Source of the DNA: CAIXPS01 sp034430115
Lineage (GTDB): Bacteria; Chloroflexota; Anaerolineae; J036; Brachytrichaceae
Assembly: GCA_034430115.1 (NCBI GenBank)
Contig: DAOUFG010000022.1
Coordinates: 1 to 13,674, forward strand
Direction of reading: 5' to 3'
DNA length: 13,674 bases
The position numbers and the translations under genes are program-made. Shown one piece after another: positions 7,498 to 13,651 of the stretch. The notes beneath the pieces were generated by a model. That model made no database searches. It had not been told where the DNA came from and was given only the letters and a program-made list of their open reading frames with translations. Positions within the stretch are counted from its first letter, which is position 1. Every line of letters begins with the position of its first letter.

Positions 7498-8172
7498 TTA
7501 GCCTGCCGTAACCGCTGCAATGTCGCGATAGGGAATGTTGGCGCGGATCGCTTCCACCCCCGGCCTCACCGCCCCCGGCGCCCGGGCCGATTCGATCAAC
7601 CCCTGGATCACTTCCAGGATGATGCAATCGGCAGTTTGAAAGGCCTGCAAGAGGGTGGCCTTTTTGTCCATACGGGCCAGGATTCCGTCGTTGGGAATCA
7701 CGATTTGCACATTGGTATGCGCCGCCAGGTCCGCCAGCCCCTCTTCGGCCAGCCGCGTGCGACGGCGGCCTTCAAAGGTAAATGGCTTGCTCACCACGCC
7801 CACTGTCCAGGCCCCCAATCCCTGGGCGATGCGCCCGATCACGGGTGCGGCACCGTTGCTCGTGCCGCCGCCCAGGCCGCAGGTGATGATCGCCGTGCCT
7901 GCCCCCTGTAGAAGCCCGCTCAGCTCGTCCGCTGCTTCTTCCGCGCCCCGGTGACCCACGTCGGCCATGCCGCCCGCGCCAAGCCCGCGCGAGATATATT
8001 TGCCGATGAGCACTTTGTGCGGCGCTTCCGCCAGTTGCAATGCGACCGTATCGGCATCCACGGCGACCCACTCGACGCCGGGCATGGGCTTTGTGGTCGC
8101 CGCCGCCCGCGTGACGACCTTACACCCGGCGCCGCCGACGCCGATCACCACGATGCGATCTTCCCGGTTCAT
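7498..8172 (-). CDS. FtsZ-like GTPase-domain protein, short form
   Basis: This 224-aa protein is clearly homologous to the N-terminal GTP-binding half of FtsZ. Motifs in order are GVGGAG (11-16, T1 loop), VDADTVAL (38-45), SRGLGAGGMADVG (61-73, T3 loop), the tubulin signature as GGGTSNG (101-107, T4 loop), SKPFTFEGRRR (128-138) and IVIPNDGIL (157-165). The match continues through TLLQAFQTAD (173-182) into the core helix, then fades where FtsZ has the NLDFADV-type T7 loop that supplies the catalytic Asp; here it reads AVRPGVEAI (201-209). The protein stops at 224 aa, whereas FtsZ is about 350-400 aa, so the C-terminal activation domain and FtsA-binding tail are missing. No remnant of either is seen in the next 74 bp. 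ATG is preceded by AGGAGG (8180-8185) at 7 nt. It probably binds GTP but should not form normal GTP-hydrolysing protofilaments. Confidence 0.88.
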   Translation of the reverse strand: MNREDRIVVIGVGGAGCKVVTRAAATTKPMPGVEWVAVDADTVALQLAEAPHKVLIGKYISRGLGAGGMADVGHRGAEEAADELSGLLQGAGTAIITCGLGGGTSNGAAPVIGRIAQGLGAWTVGVVSKPFTFEGRRRTRLAEEGLADLAAHTNVQIVIPNDGILARMDKKATLLQAFQTADCIILEVIQGLIESARAPGAVRPGVEAIRANIPYRDIAAVTAG

Positions 8173-8194
8173 CGACTTGCCTCCTGCGCATGTT

Positions 8195-8223
8195 TTATCA
8201 CTTCGCGCCGCTCATGCTATAGT
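8195..8223 (+). promoter_or_regulatory. Candidate rightward promoter of the dehydrogenase operon
   Basis: TTATCA (8195-8200, 4 of 6) and TATAGT (8218-8223, 5 of 6) are 17 bp apart on the plus strand, in the gap between the divergent FtsZ-like gene and the small ORF at 8259. The predicted transcript would begin near 8230 and carry the ribosome site at 8248. Confidence 0.45.
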
Positions 8224-8245
8224 GAGACGGACACTTGACTTACAA
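8216..8245 (-). promoter_or_regulatory. Candidate leftward promoter of the FtsZ-like gene
   Basis: On the minus strand TTGTAA (8240-8245) and TATAGC (8216-8221) stand 18 bp apart, each 4 of 6 to consensus. The -10 box shares bases with the -10 of the rightward promoter, so the two would compete for polymerase. The match is weaker than for the opposite direction. Confidence 0.3.
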
Positions 8246-8258
8246 ATAGGAGTCCGCA

Positions 8259-8468
8259 ATGAACACACATTCGGCTAACAGCGTGAGGCAAGGTCACCCC
8301 TTCCCACACGTATTGCCCATGCGCCGGCGTGCTGAGATCGTCAACCACCTGTTAACCCGGCGGCCGGATTCGAACGCGGCCACCCACACAAAGAAACAAA
8401 GCAGCGAAGGGCACAAAGATTTCACACCGAAGGATGCGCCATTCGTGAAGATTCGTGGATGCTCATAG
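8259..8468 (+). CDS. Small hypothetical protein at the head of the dehydrogenase operon
   Basis: This 69-aa frame has unusually good expression signals for its size: AGGAG at 8248-8252, 6 nt before ATG, and a candidate promoter just upstream. The first 41 residues are a basic, unrecognised sequence (for example PMRRRAEIVNHLLTRRPDS). From about codon 42 the DNA turns into the purine-rich dispersed repeat (copy C), so the C-terminal part (THTKKQSSEGHKD and onward) is probably repeat-derived. Its TAG (8466-8468) touches the GGGAG ribosome site of the zinc dehydrogenase, which suggests translational coupling. It could be a leader peptide, a real small protein, or the stump of a gene cut off by repeat insertion. 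No membrane segment or domain is seen. Confidence 0.4.
   Translation: MNTHSANSVRQGHPFPHVLPMRRRAEIVNHLLTRRPDSNAATHTKKQSSEGHKDFTPKDAPFVKIRGCS
8386..8459. repeat. Dispersed CTTCGTG-type repeat, copy C
   Basis: Reads ACACAAAGAAACAAAGCAGC, then GAAGGGCACAAAGATTTCAC, then CGAAGG and TTCGTGAAGATTCGTGG. ACACAAAGAAAC is shared exactly with copy A, and its complement GTTTCTTTGTGT resembles the words of copy B. It ends about 20 bp before the zinc dehydrogenase and overlaps the 3' half of the small ORF at 8259. Confidence 0.55.
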
Positions 8469-8478
8469 GGAGAGACAC

Positions 8479-9474
8479 ATGAAAAGCGTCAAGTTCGATG
8501 GCAATAGCAGTGTGCGGGTCGTGGATGTGCCGGAGCTGGAACCCGGGCCGGACGAAGTCGTGATCGCCACCGTCGTGTCGGCGATTTGCGGGAGCGAGAT
8601 GCACGCCTACCGTGGCGCGGGCCAACCCGCCGGCAACGGCGGGCACGAGGCGGCTGGGATCGTGGAACGGGTGGGCGCGAACGTGACGAACGTGAAGGTG
8701 GGCCAGCGCGTGGGCGCGTCGGCCATCTCCGGCTGCGGGCAGTGCGCCTATTGCGCGCGCGGCCAATACACCTGGTGCAACCACTACACGTTCTATGGCA
8801 ACATGCACGCCGAGAAGTTCGTCGTCGCCGCGCGCGCCTGTCACCCCCTGCCCGACGACCTGCCCTGGGAAGTAAGCGTGCTCATCAGCGGCGACGGGCT
8901 GGGCGTGCCCTACCATTCGTCCACCCGCATGTCGCAGCAAGGCATGGATTCGGTGGCCGTCTTTGGGCTGGGGCCGGTCGGCCTGGGCAACGTGCTGCTC
9001 CAAACTTACCTGGGCCGGCGCGTGGCGGCCATCGACCTGTCGGACTATCGCCTGGCGTATGCGCAAAAGCTAGGCGCGCGCTGGGCCGTCCGTGCCAGCG
9101 CCGATACGGTCGCGCAGGTGCGCGAACTCACCGCCGGCTTCGGCGTGGACATCGCCATCGAAGCGGCCGGGCGGCCCGAGACGGCCAAACAGTGCTTCGA
9201 GGTGGTGCGCAAAGGCGGCACGGTGGTCTTCAATGGTGAGCAGGGCGCGTTGCCGCTCTCACCAAGCGACGACTTCATCCGGCGCGACATCACCGCCCTG
9301 GGCTCGTGGTTCTATCACTTCCACGAATATGGCGACATGCTGCGGCTCTACCGCAACGGGCTGCGCGTGCAAGACCTCGTCTCGCACACCTACCCGCTCG
9401 CCCAGGCGCCCGAGGCCTTTGCCGAATTCGCCGCCGGCCGGGCGGCCAAGGTATTGCTGCGCATGCAGGCATAG
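8479..9474 (+). CDS. Zinc-dependent alcohol/polyol dehydrogenase (MDR superfamily)
   Basis: This 331-aa enzyme belongs to the medium-chain dehydrogenase/reductase superfamily, whose members oxidise alcohols or polyols with NAD(P)+ in the cytoplasm. Catalytic zinc ligands are C37 (AICGSE) and H56-E57 (GGHEAAG). The structural zinc loop has C86, C89, C92 and C100. The Rossmann fold shows GLGPVG at 163-168, followed by an acidic AIDLSD strand end that favours NAD+ over NADP+. The frame is open a little further upstream, but ATG at 8479 has GGAG (8469-8472) at 6 nt and starts at the normal family N-terminus. It ends with TAG 9 bp before the FAD oxidoreductase, and that stop overlaps the next ribosome site, so the two form an operon. 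A sugar-alcohol or sugar substrate is likely from context but not shown. Confidence 0.93.
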   Translation: MKSVKFDGNSSVRVVDVPELEPGPDEVVIATVVSAICGSEMHAYRGAGQPAGNGGHEAAGIVERVGANVTNVKVGQRVGASAISGCGQCAYCARGQYTWCNHYTFYGNMHAEKFVVAARACHPLPDDLPWEVSVLISGDGLGVPYHSSTRMSQQGMDSVAVFGLGPVGLGNVLLQTYLGRRVAAIDLSDYRLAYAQKLGARWAVRASADTVAQVRELTAGFGVDIAIEAAGRPETAKQCFEVVRKGGTVVFNGEQGALPLSPSDDFIRRDITALGSWFYHFHEYGDMLRLYRNGLRVQDLVSHTYPLAQAPEAFAEFAAGRAAKVLLRMQA

Positions 9475-9483
9475 GAATTTCTC

Positions 9484-10860
9484 ATGGCACACACCCAACC
9501 TTTTGTCACGGAGCCACAAAAAACGGTTCCCGTCATCGCGGACGTGGATATTTGCGTGCTGGGCGGGAGTTGCACCGGCGTGTTTGCCGCCGTGCGGGCC
9601 GCCCGGCTCGGTGCGTCGGTTGCGCTGGTGGAGCAGATGAATTGTTTCGGCGGCGTGGCGACCTCCGGGATGGTGAACATCTGGCACAGCCTGCAAGACA
9701 CGCAGTATAGCCAACAGATCATCGGCGGGATGACCGGCGAAGTGGTCGAGCGGCTGAAGAAACGCGACGCCGTGATCACCAACGAGCACACCGTCGACGC
9801 CTTCATGCTGAATACCGAAGAGCTAAAGATAGAGCTGGATGAACTCGTCCGCGAGGCGAAGATCAAGGCTTATCTGCACACCGTCTTCAGCGCGCCACTG
9901 GTGGAGGACGGCCGATTGGCAGCCGTCTTTGTGGAGAATAAATCCGGGCGCGGCGCGATTCGGGCGAAGGCCTTCATCGACGCGACCGGCGACGGCGACC
10001 TGTGCCACCGGCTCGGTTTGCCCGGCTACGCCCTGCCGATCAAGCAGCCCCCCACCACGGGCGCGAAGATCTACGGCATGGACTACGAACTCTACGGCAT
10101 GAGCAGGGTCGGGGATTTTGACCTGCAACAGGCGCTGCTGCAACACCACGACGAATTCGGCATCCCCGAGTTGTGGGGCTGGAGTGCCAAAATCCCCGGC
10201 GTGCCCAACGTCACCTTCCAGGCCATCAGCCGGGTGTTCTACGCCGACTGCGCCGATGCCGACTCGCTGACGGCGAGCGAAATGGAGGGCCGGCGGCAGA
10301 TTCGGGCCATCCTGGACATCATCCGCAAATATGGCCCCCAGGACTATCGCCCAGTGCTGCTGGGGCTTGCTTCGTACATCGGCATCCGCGAGACCAGGCA
10401 TATCCACACCCTGCACCGGCTGACCGAACAAGACATCCTGGCGGGCAAACGATTCGCAGATGCCATCGCCAACGGCACCTATCGGGTGGACATTCACAGC
10501 GACGACGACCCGGGCGTACTCTTCCGCTACCTGGACGGGCGCGAGGTCTATCATCGCAGCGGCTTCCCGAGCGAAGAGCGGCGCTGGCGCCCGGTGCAGG
10601 CAAAAGACCCGACGTTCTACCAGATTCCCTATCGCTCGCTGGTGCCGCAGGGGCACGACAATCTACTTCTGTGCGGGCGCTCGCTGGACGCGGACGTCGG
10701 CGCGTTCGGGGCGGTGCGCGTGATGGTAAACATGAACCAGACGGGCGAAGCAGCCGGCGTCGCCGCCTATACGGCCATTGACACGGGCCGCAGCGTGCAA
10801 ACGATCGACACCGCGCTATTGCGCGCGCAACTCGCTCGCGGCGGGTCGATCATGCTATAG
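9484..10860 (+). CDS. FAD-dependent oxidoreductase (FAD_oxidored-type)
   Basis: The 458-aa protein has an N-terminal FAD-binding Rossmann fold: ICVLGGSCTGVFAA with GGSCTG at 27-32, the ribose-binding E50 at the end of VALVEQ, and GG at 56-57. The second FAD segment is AFIDATGDGDL (163-173), and the C-terminal flavin contact is CGRSLDADVGAFG. This pattern fits the FAD_oxidored family (PF12831 type), often found in sugar and polyol catabolic clusters, where the substrate is usually unassigned. No signal peptide or membrane anchor is seen. AGGAA (9473-9477) lies 6 nt before ATG and overlaps the TAG of the zinc dehydrogenase, so the two should be co-translated and probably act on the same pathway. 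The end is TAG at 10858-10860. Confidence 0.9.
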   Translation: MAHTQPFVTEPQKTVPVIADVDICVLGGSCTGVFAAVRAARLGASVALVEQMNCFGGVATSGMVNIWHSLQDTQYSQQIIGGMTGEVVERLKKRDAVITNEHTVDAFMLNTEELKIELDELVREAKIKAYLHTVFSAPLVEDGRLAAVFVENKSGRGAIRAKAFIDATGDGDLCHRLGLPGYALPIKQPPTTGAKIYGMDYELYGMSRVGDFDLQQALLQHHDEFGIPELWGWSAKIPGVPNVTFQAISRVFYADCADADSLTASEMEGRRQIRAILDIIRKYGPQDYRPVLLGLASYIGIRETRHIHTLHRLTEQDILAGKRFADAIANGTYRVDIHSDDDPGVLFRYLDGREVYHRSGFPSEERRWRPVQAKDPTFYQIPYRSLVPQGHDNLLLCGRSLDADVGAFGAVRVMVNMNQTGEAAGVAAYTAIDTGRSVQTIDTALLRAQLARGGSIML

Positions 10861-10894
10861 AAATGGCAGCTTAAATACGGTACACTGGGTTGAC

Positions 10895-10932
10895 TGGCGG
10901 CCACGCGCAAGGGCAATAAGAATGGGCCGCCA
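10895..10932 (+). promoter_or_regulatory. GC-rich hairpin ending at a ribosome site
   Basis: TGGCGGCC (10895-10902) pairs perfectly with GGCCGCCA (10925-10932) around a 22-nt loop. The right arm meets the AAGGAGGA ribosome site of the small protein at 10952 (they share one A). TTGACT at 10890-10895 looks like a -35 but lacks a clear -10. Closing this stem could affect ribosome access; no riboswitch family was recognised. Confidence 0.35.
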
Positions 10933-10951
10933 AGGAGGATAGAAGATACGC

Positions 10952-11230
10952 ATGAGAGTGAGACCGTATAGCGACCGCGCCGGCAAATGGAAAGACGGCG
11001 GCGTGAAGAAGCACGACGATGATGAGCCAAAGCCCCGCCAATCGGATAAGCCGATCAAGCCGTCCGCCAAGTACAAGTGGTATCTGGGCAAGGATGCGCT
11101 GGTTCACATCGTGAGCGTGGGTCGCTTCAACAAAGTGACGGAAGTGCTGAGCTTTGCGGAAGCGGATGCCACCCCCGAACAGATTGCGGTGCTGCAAGCG
11201 GCAACAGAGGACCAAGAACTGGCGAAGTAA
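10952..11230 (+). CDS. Small charged hypothetical protein
   Basis: I do not recognise this 92-aa product. The first 40 residues are very hydrophilic and probably disordered (GGVKKHDDDEPKPRQSDKP). The rest looks folded: KYKWYLGKDALVHIVSVGRF followed by NKVTEVLSF and an acidic tail (EADATPEQIAVLQAATED). There is no membrane segment, signal or cysteine. GGAGG at 10934-10938 is 13 nt from ATG, longer than usual; AGAAG (10941-10945) at 6 nt is a weak alternative. It stands alone, about 90 bp behind the FAD oxidoreductase and converging with the RyR protein gene. It may be transcribed by read-through from the oxidoreductase operon. Frame quality and codon use look like a real gene. Confidence 0.6.
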   Translation: MRVRPYSDRAGKWKDGGVKKHDDDEPKPRQSDKPIKPSAKYKWYLGKDALVHIVSVGRFNKVTEVLSFAEADATPEQIAVLQAATEDQELAK

Positions 11231-11307
11231 CAAAGGGCAAGATAGCATATGCCTCGCGCAAACCATGCCAAGCGCGGGGGATGCGAAATCAGTCTGCGCT
11301 GATCTGG

Positions 11308-11793
11308 CTATGGCCGATATATCTCTAAGCCTGCCACCGCCAGAATGTCGGGGAAGCCTCGCACGGCCTGGCGGTCCCACTCTTTCACATCCTCGGGGAG
11401 ATCAGCATAGGGAACAAGATAGGGCGTGGTCCGATGCGCGACATCCCGCGGCCCGGCCACCCAACCGGCGGCGCGCCGTTCGGTTACCCAACGTGCGTGT
11501 TCCTGGGCAGCCAACGTTTCCACCTCTTCCGCTGTGAAGGCGAAGGGGACTGGCTTGACAGGTGCCGGCCTGACACAACAACCGATGCTTTGGAGTAGCG
11601 CGACGATATGCCTGGCCTGCTGTCGATCAGAGTGGCGCAAACTCTCCGGCAAATCATTCCACGGTTGCATGGCAGGGTCGTCCGCCGGCTTATGCCCGCG
11701 TTGATTCTGTAGATACCGTTCATGAATGGCCTGTGCCATTCGTTCCAATAACGCGTCGTCTATCATCAGATATGTGCTGTTCCTACACTCCAT
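11308..11793 (-). CDS. Stand-alone double RyR-domain protein
   Basis: The 161-aa soluble protein consists of two RyR-type repeats (Pfam RyR, PF02026 type). Repeat A covers about 15-74 with IHERYLQ (23-29), PW (44-45), DLPE (47-50) and SDRQQA (55-60). Repeat B covers about 88-160 with EHARWVTERRAAGW (98-111), GPRD (114-117), ADLPEDVKEWDR (130-141) and AGLEIYRP at the end. Both match, in order, the two repeats at the C-terminus of the neighbouring membrane protein, and VTERRAxGW is shared. The ATG lies inside the end of that upstream gene, an 11-bp overlap, which implies translational coupling; no good ribosome site is seen. ATG at codon 10 (11764-11766) is an alternative start. RyR repeats in ryanodine receptors form cytoplasmic regulatory regions; bacterial ones are thought to sense small ligands. 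The ligand is unknown. Confidence 0.85.
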   Translation of the reverse strand: MECRNSTYLMIDDALLERMAQAIHERYLQNQRGHKPADDPAMQPWNDLPESLRHSDRQQARHIVALLQSIGCCVRPAPVKPVPFAFTAEEVETLAAQEHARWVTERRAAGWVAGPRDVAHRTTPYLVPYADLPEDVKEWDRQAVRGFPDILAVAGLEIYRP

Positions 11794-13651
11794 TCAATCT
11801 GGTTTGCGCGAGCTTCGCAGATGTTACCACCGGCTTCACGATTTGGAAGCCCGCGCGCGCCAAAAGCGTTGGCAGGTTACGGCAGATGTCGCGGTCCTTC
11901 TCCCTCTCGACGTCCGGCAACGCCTTCCACGCCACGAGCGTTGGGTTGGTCTTGCGCAGTTCATCCTTTGGCCCAGGCGCATAGCTCCATCCGGTGGCCC
12001 TGCGTTCTGTCACGTAGCGCTCATGCTCCAATTGGGCCATGTAGTCCGCCTCCTGTTCTGTGAAGTGAAAATCCTCCGCATCCCAATCGGTCAGCGGTGC
12101 CAGGACGTATCCCAGGCTGCGCAAGTTGGCATCGATATAGCCGGCCTGGGCATAGTTTGATCTCCGCATATTGTCGGACAATTGTTCCCATGCCACCATG
12201 CTTGGGTTCGTCGCACTCGTCTCGCCGCGCGCCATAGCGCGTTGGATGTAATCCTCGTGGTTGGCACGCGCCAGTAATTCGTGCGTGCCGCCCAAGATCA
12301 CCCTGGGGTTACAGGTGCGTTCGAGCATGCTAAATACCTCGATATTGGCAAACATCGCGTTGGAACCATCGCCAGGCGTGAGCAATCGAGATAACCCGCC
12401 CGACTCGGCCATGCGCACGACAATGGGGACGGGCCTGCCCAACACACGGCGAAGCCCGTGATGCACCGCCAACGCGGTGCGCAGACTCAGCGAGTCGTTA
12501 TCGAAGCACACATAGACTGCGTCGGGAGGGGCACTGCACACGCCTTCGGCAATTGCTTCAAACTCTGGGCCGTTCACGTTCATTTGGAGCGGCGTCAATT
12601 CACAGACGCGCGCAAGCTGTGGGTAATGCAGACAAAGCGCCCTGCATCTGAGTTCGGCTTGCTGATCGACCACGGTGACGTGCAAGCGCTCTCTTTGCCC
12701 GGTTGTACCTTTCAATTGCCTGTACCTGTCGCGTGCAGCGTGAACGACCAGGCTCGTCCCCAACCTACCAAGCCCAAGCACCAGGAGATGACCCGGCGCA
12801 AGCGGCTCCTTGGGCTGATGCTCCTCCCACAAGATTTGCCCGGCGCGGTCGAACACGTTAAACAGTTCGAGTTGGAAGAGCGATGTTTGCGGCACCATCA
12901 TCTCGCGCGTCCGGGCCAGTTCATACAGTTGGGGGTCCACCAGGTGGATGGTGCAGGTAAGCGGGGTGTCTTGATCGCGTGCCTGTGGCATTTGTGATAC
13001 CAGGGATTCGACCTGCAAACCGATCTCCACGTTAATGCCATCGTCCGCGGTGACCGCCACGATATGGCGTGCCCTCATGACAGCCGCCTTGCGCAATACG
13101 TCGTGCGTGGTGGCATTGCCAATCACCACCTCCGCGCCACGGCTTTGGCACACCTCGATCAGATCGTTATCCTCGTCGTTCTCGATCACCACAACTCGCT
13201 GCCCCTGTTCCAGGAACCCTTTGGCCAATAGCCAACCTTTACGGCTGAGCCCACAGATCACGACGTGGCCGCGCATGCGGCGCAACCGCACCGAAGCGAA
13301 TTGCTCGCGGAAGAGCGCTGCCGCCGCCTGCCAGACGGTATAGGCCGCCAGCGCCGGGATCAGCAAACGCGCCACATCCAATTCCCAGGTCACAGGAGAA
13401 TCCATTGCGCCTGAGTTCAAAGGGATGAGTTGGAGCGTCAAGTACCAAAGATCGAGCGGCGAGTGCGACTCGCGTATCGCCGCGGTGGTACGGGCAAAAC
13501 CAACATACCCGAGCAACAGCGCAACGGCCCACACGAGCCCGATGATGGGCCATCGATAGCGCTGCCAGCCGCGCGCGATTGTTTCTCGTTGTAGTGCGCG
13601 TCTATGTCCCGTGACGGCCTCGTGAACGTTCTTGTCGTGGTGATGCGTCAT
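11783..13651 (-). CDS. 2TM membrane protein with two RCK/TrkA-N domains and two RyR repeats
   Basis: The 622-aa protein has a basic His-rich N-terminus, transmembrane helices at about 34-54 and 92-113, and a linker with a possible re-entrant segment (LDLWYLTLQLIPLN, 66-79). An RCK/TrkA-N Rossmann domain follows from about 128, with a degenerate loop GLSRKG (134-139) and E157 after VVVI. A second, better one has HLLVLGLGRLG (288-298) and ends near 425. Two RyR repeats end the protein (about 456-519 and 536-606; GTHELLARANHEDY, then EHERYVTERRATGW). No TxGYG-type potassium filter is visible between the helices. RCK domains usually bind NAD(H) or ions and gate a pore. The start has GGAGG (13656-13660) only 4 nt before ATG. 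The stop lies inside the next gene. It is probably a ligand-gated membrane sensor or channel; the transported ion, if any, is unknown. Confidence 0.87.
   Translation of the reverse strand: MTHHHDKNVHEAVTGHRRALQRETIARGWQRYRWPIIGLVWAVALLLGYVGFARTTAAIRESHSPLDLWYLTLQLIPLNSGAMDSPVTWELDVARLLIPALAAYTVWQAAAALFREQFASVRLRRMRGHVVICGLSRKGWLLAKGFLEQGQRVVVIENDEDNDLIEVCQSRGAEVVIGNATTHDVLRKAAVMRARHIVAVTADDGINVEIGLQVESLVSQMPQARDQDTPLTCTIHLVDPQLYELARTREMMVPQTSLFQLELFNVFDRAGQILWEEHQPKEPLAPGHLLVLGLGRLGTSLVVHAARDRYRQLKGTTGQRERLHVTVVDQQAELRCRALCLHYPQLARVCELTPLQMNVNGPEFEAIAEGVCSAPPDAVYVCFDNDSLSLRTALAVHHGLRRVLGRPVPIVVRMAESGGLSRLLTPGDGSNAMFANIEVFSMLERTCNPRVILGGTHELLARANHEDYIQRAMARGETSATNPSMVAWEQLSDNMRRSNYAQAGYIDANLRSLGYVLAPLTDWDAEDFHFTEQEADYMAQLEHERYVTERRATGWSYAPGPKDELRKTNPTLVAWKALPDVEREKDRDICRNLPTLLARAGFQIVKPVVTSAKLAQTRLNGV

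Noticed and set aside
7424..7500. Frameshifted C-terminal half of FtsZ after the stop
   Set aside because: Only 74 bp separate the stop from the next gene, and the translated frames there show no FtsZ C-terminal sequence.
8316..8376. Resemblance of the small ORF's RRRAEIVNHLLTRRPDS to the N-terminus of uroporphyrinogen decarboxylase-like proteins
   Set aside because: Only a few positions agree and no downstream part of that family is present, so it cannot be called a remnant.
1050..10932. Exact 13-nt match GAATGGGCCGCCA at 1050 and 10920
   Set aside because: About one such pair is expected by chance in a 13.7-kb sequence, and the flanks do not match.
11252..11303. Hairpins between the converging genes (CCTCGCGC/GCGCGGGG and ATCAG/CTGAT) as terminators
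   Set aside because: Neither is followed by a T-run on the relevant strand, so a terminator call is not supported.
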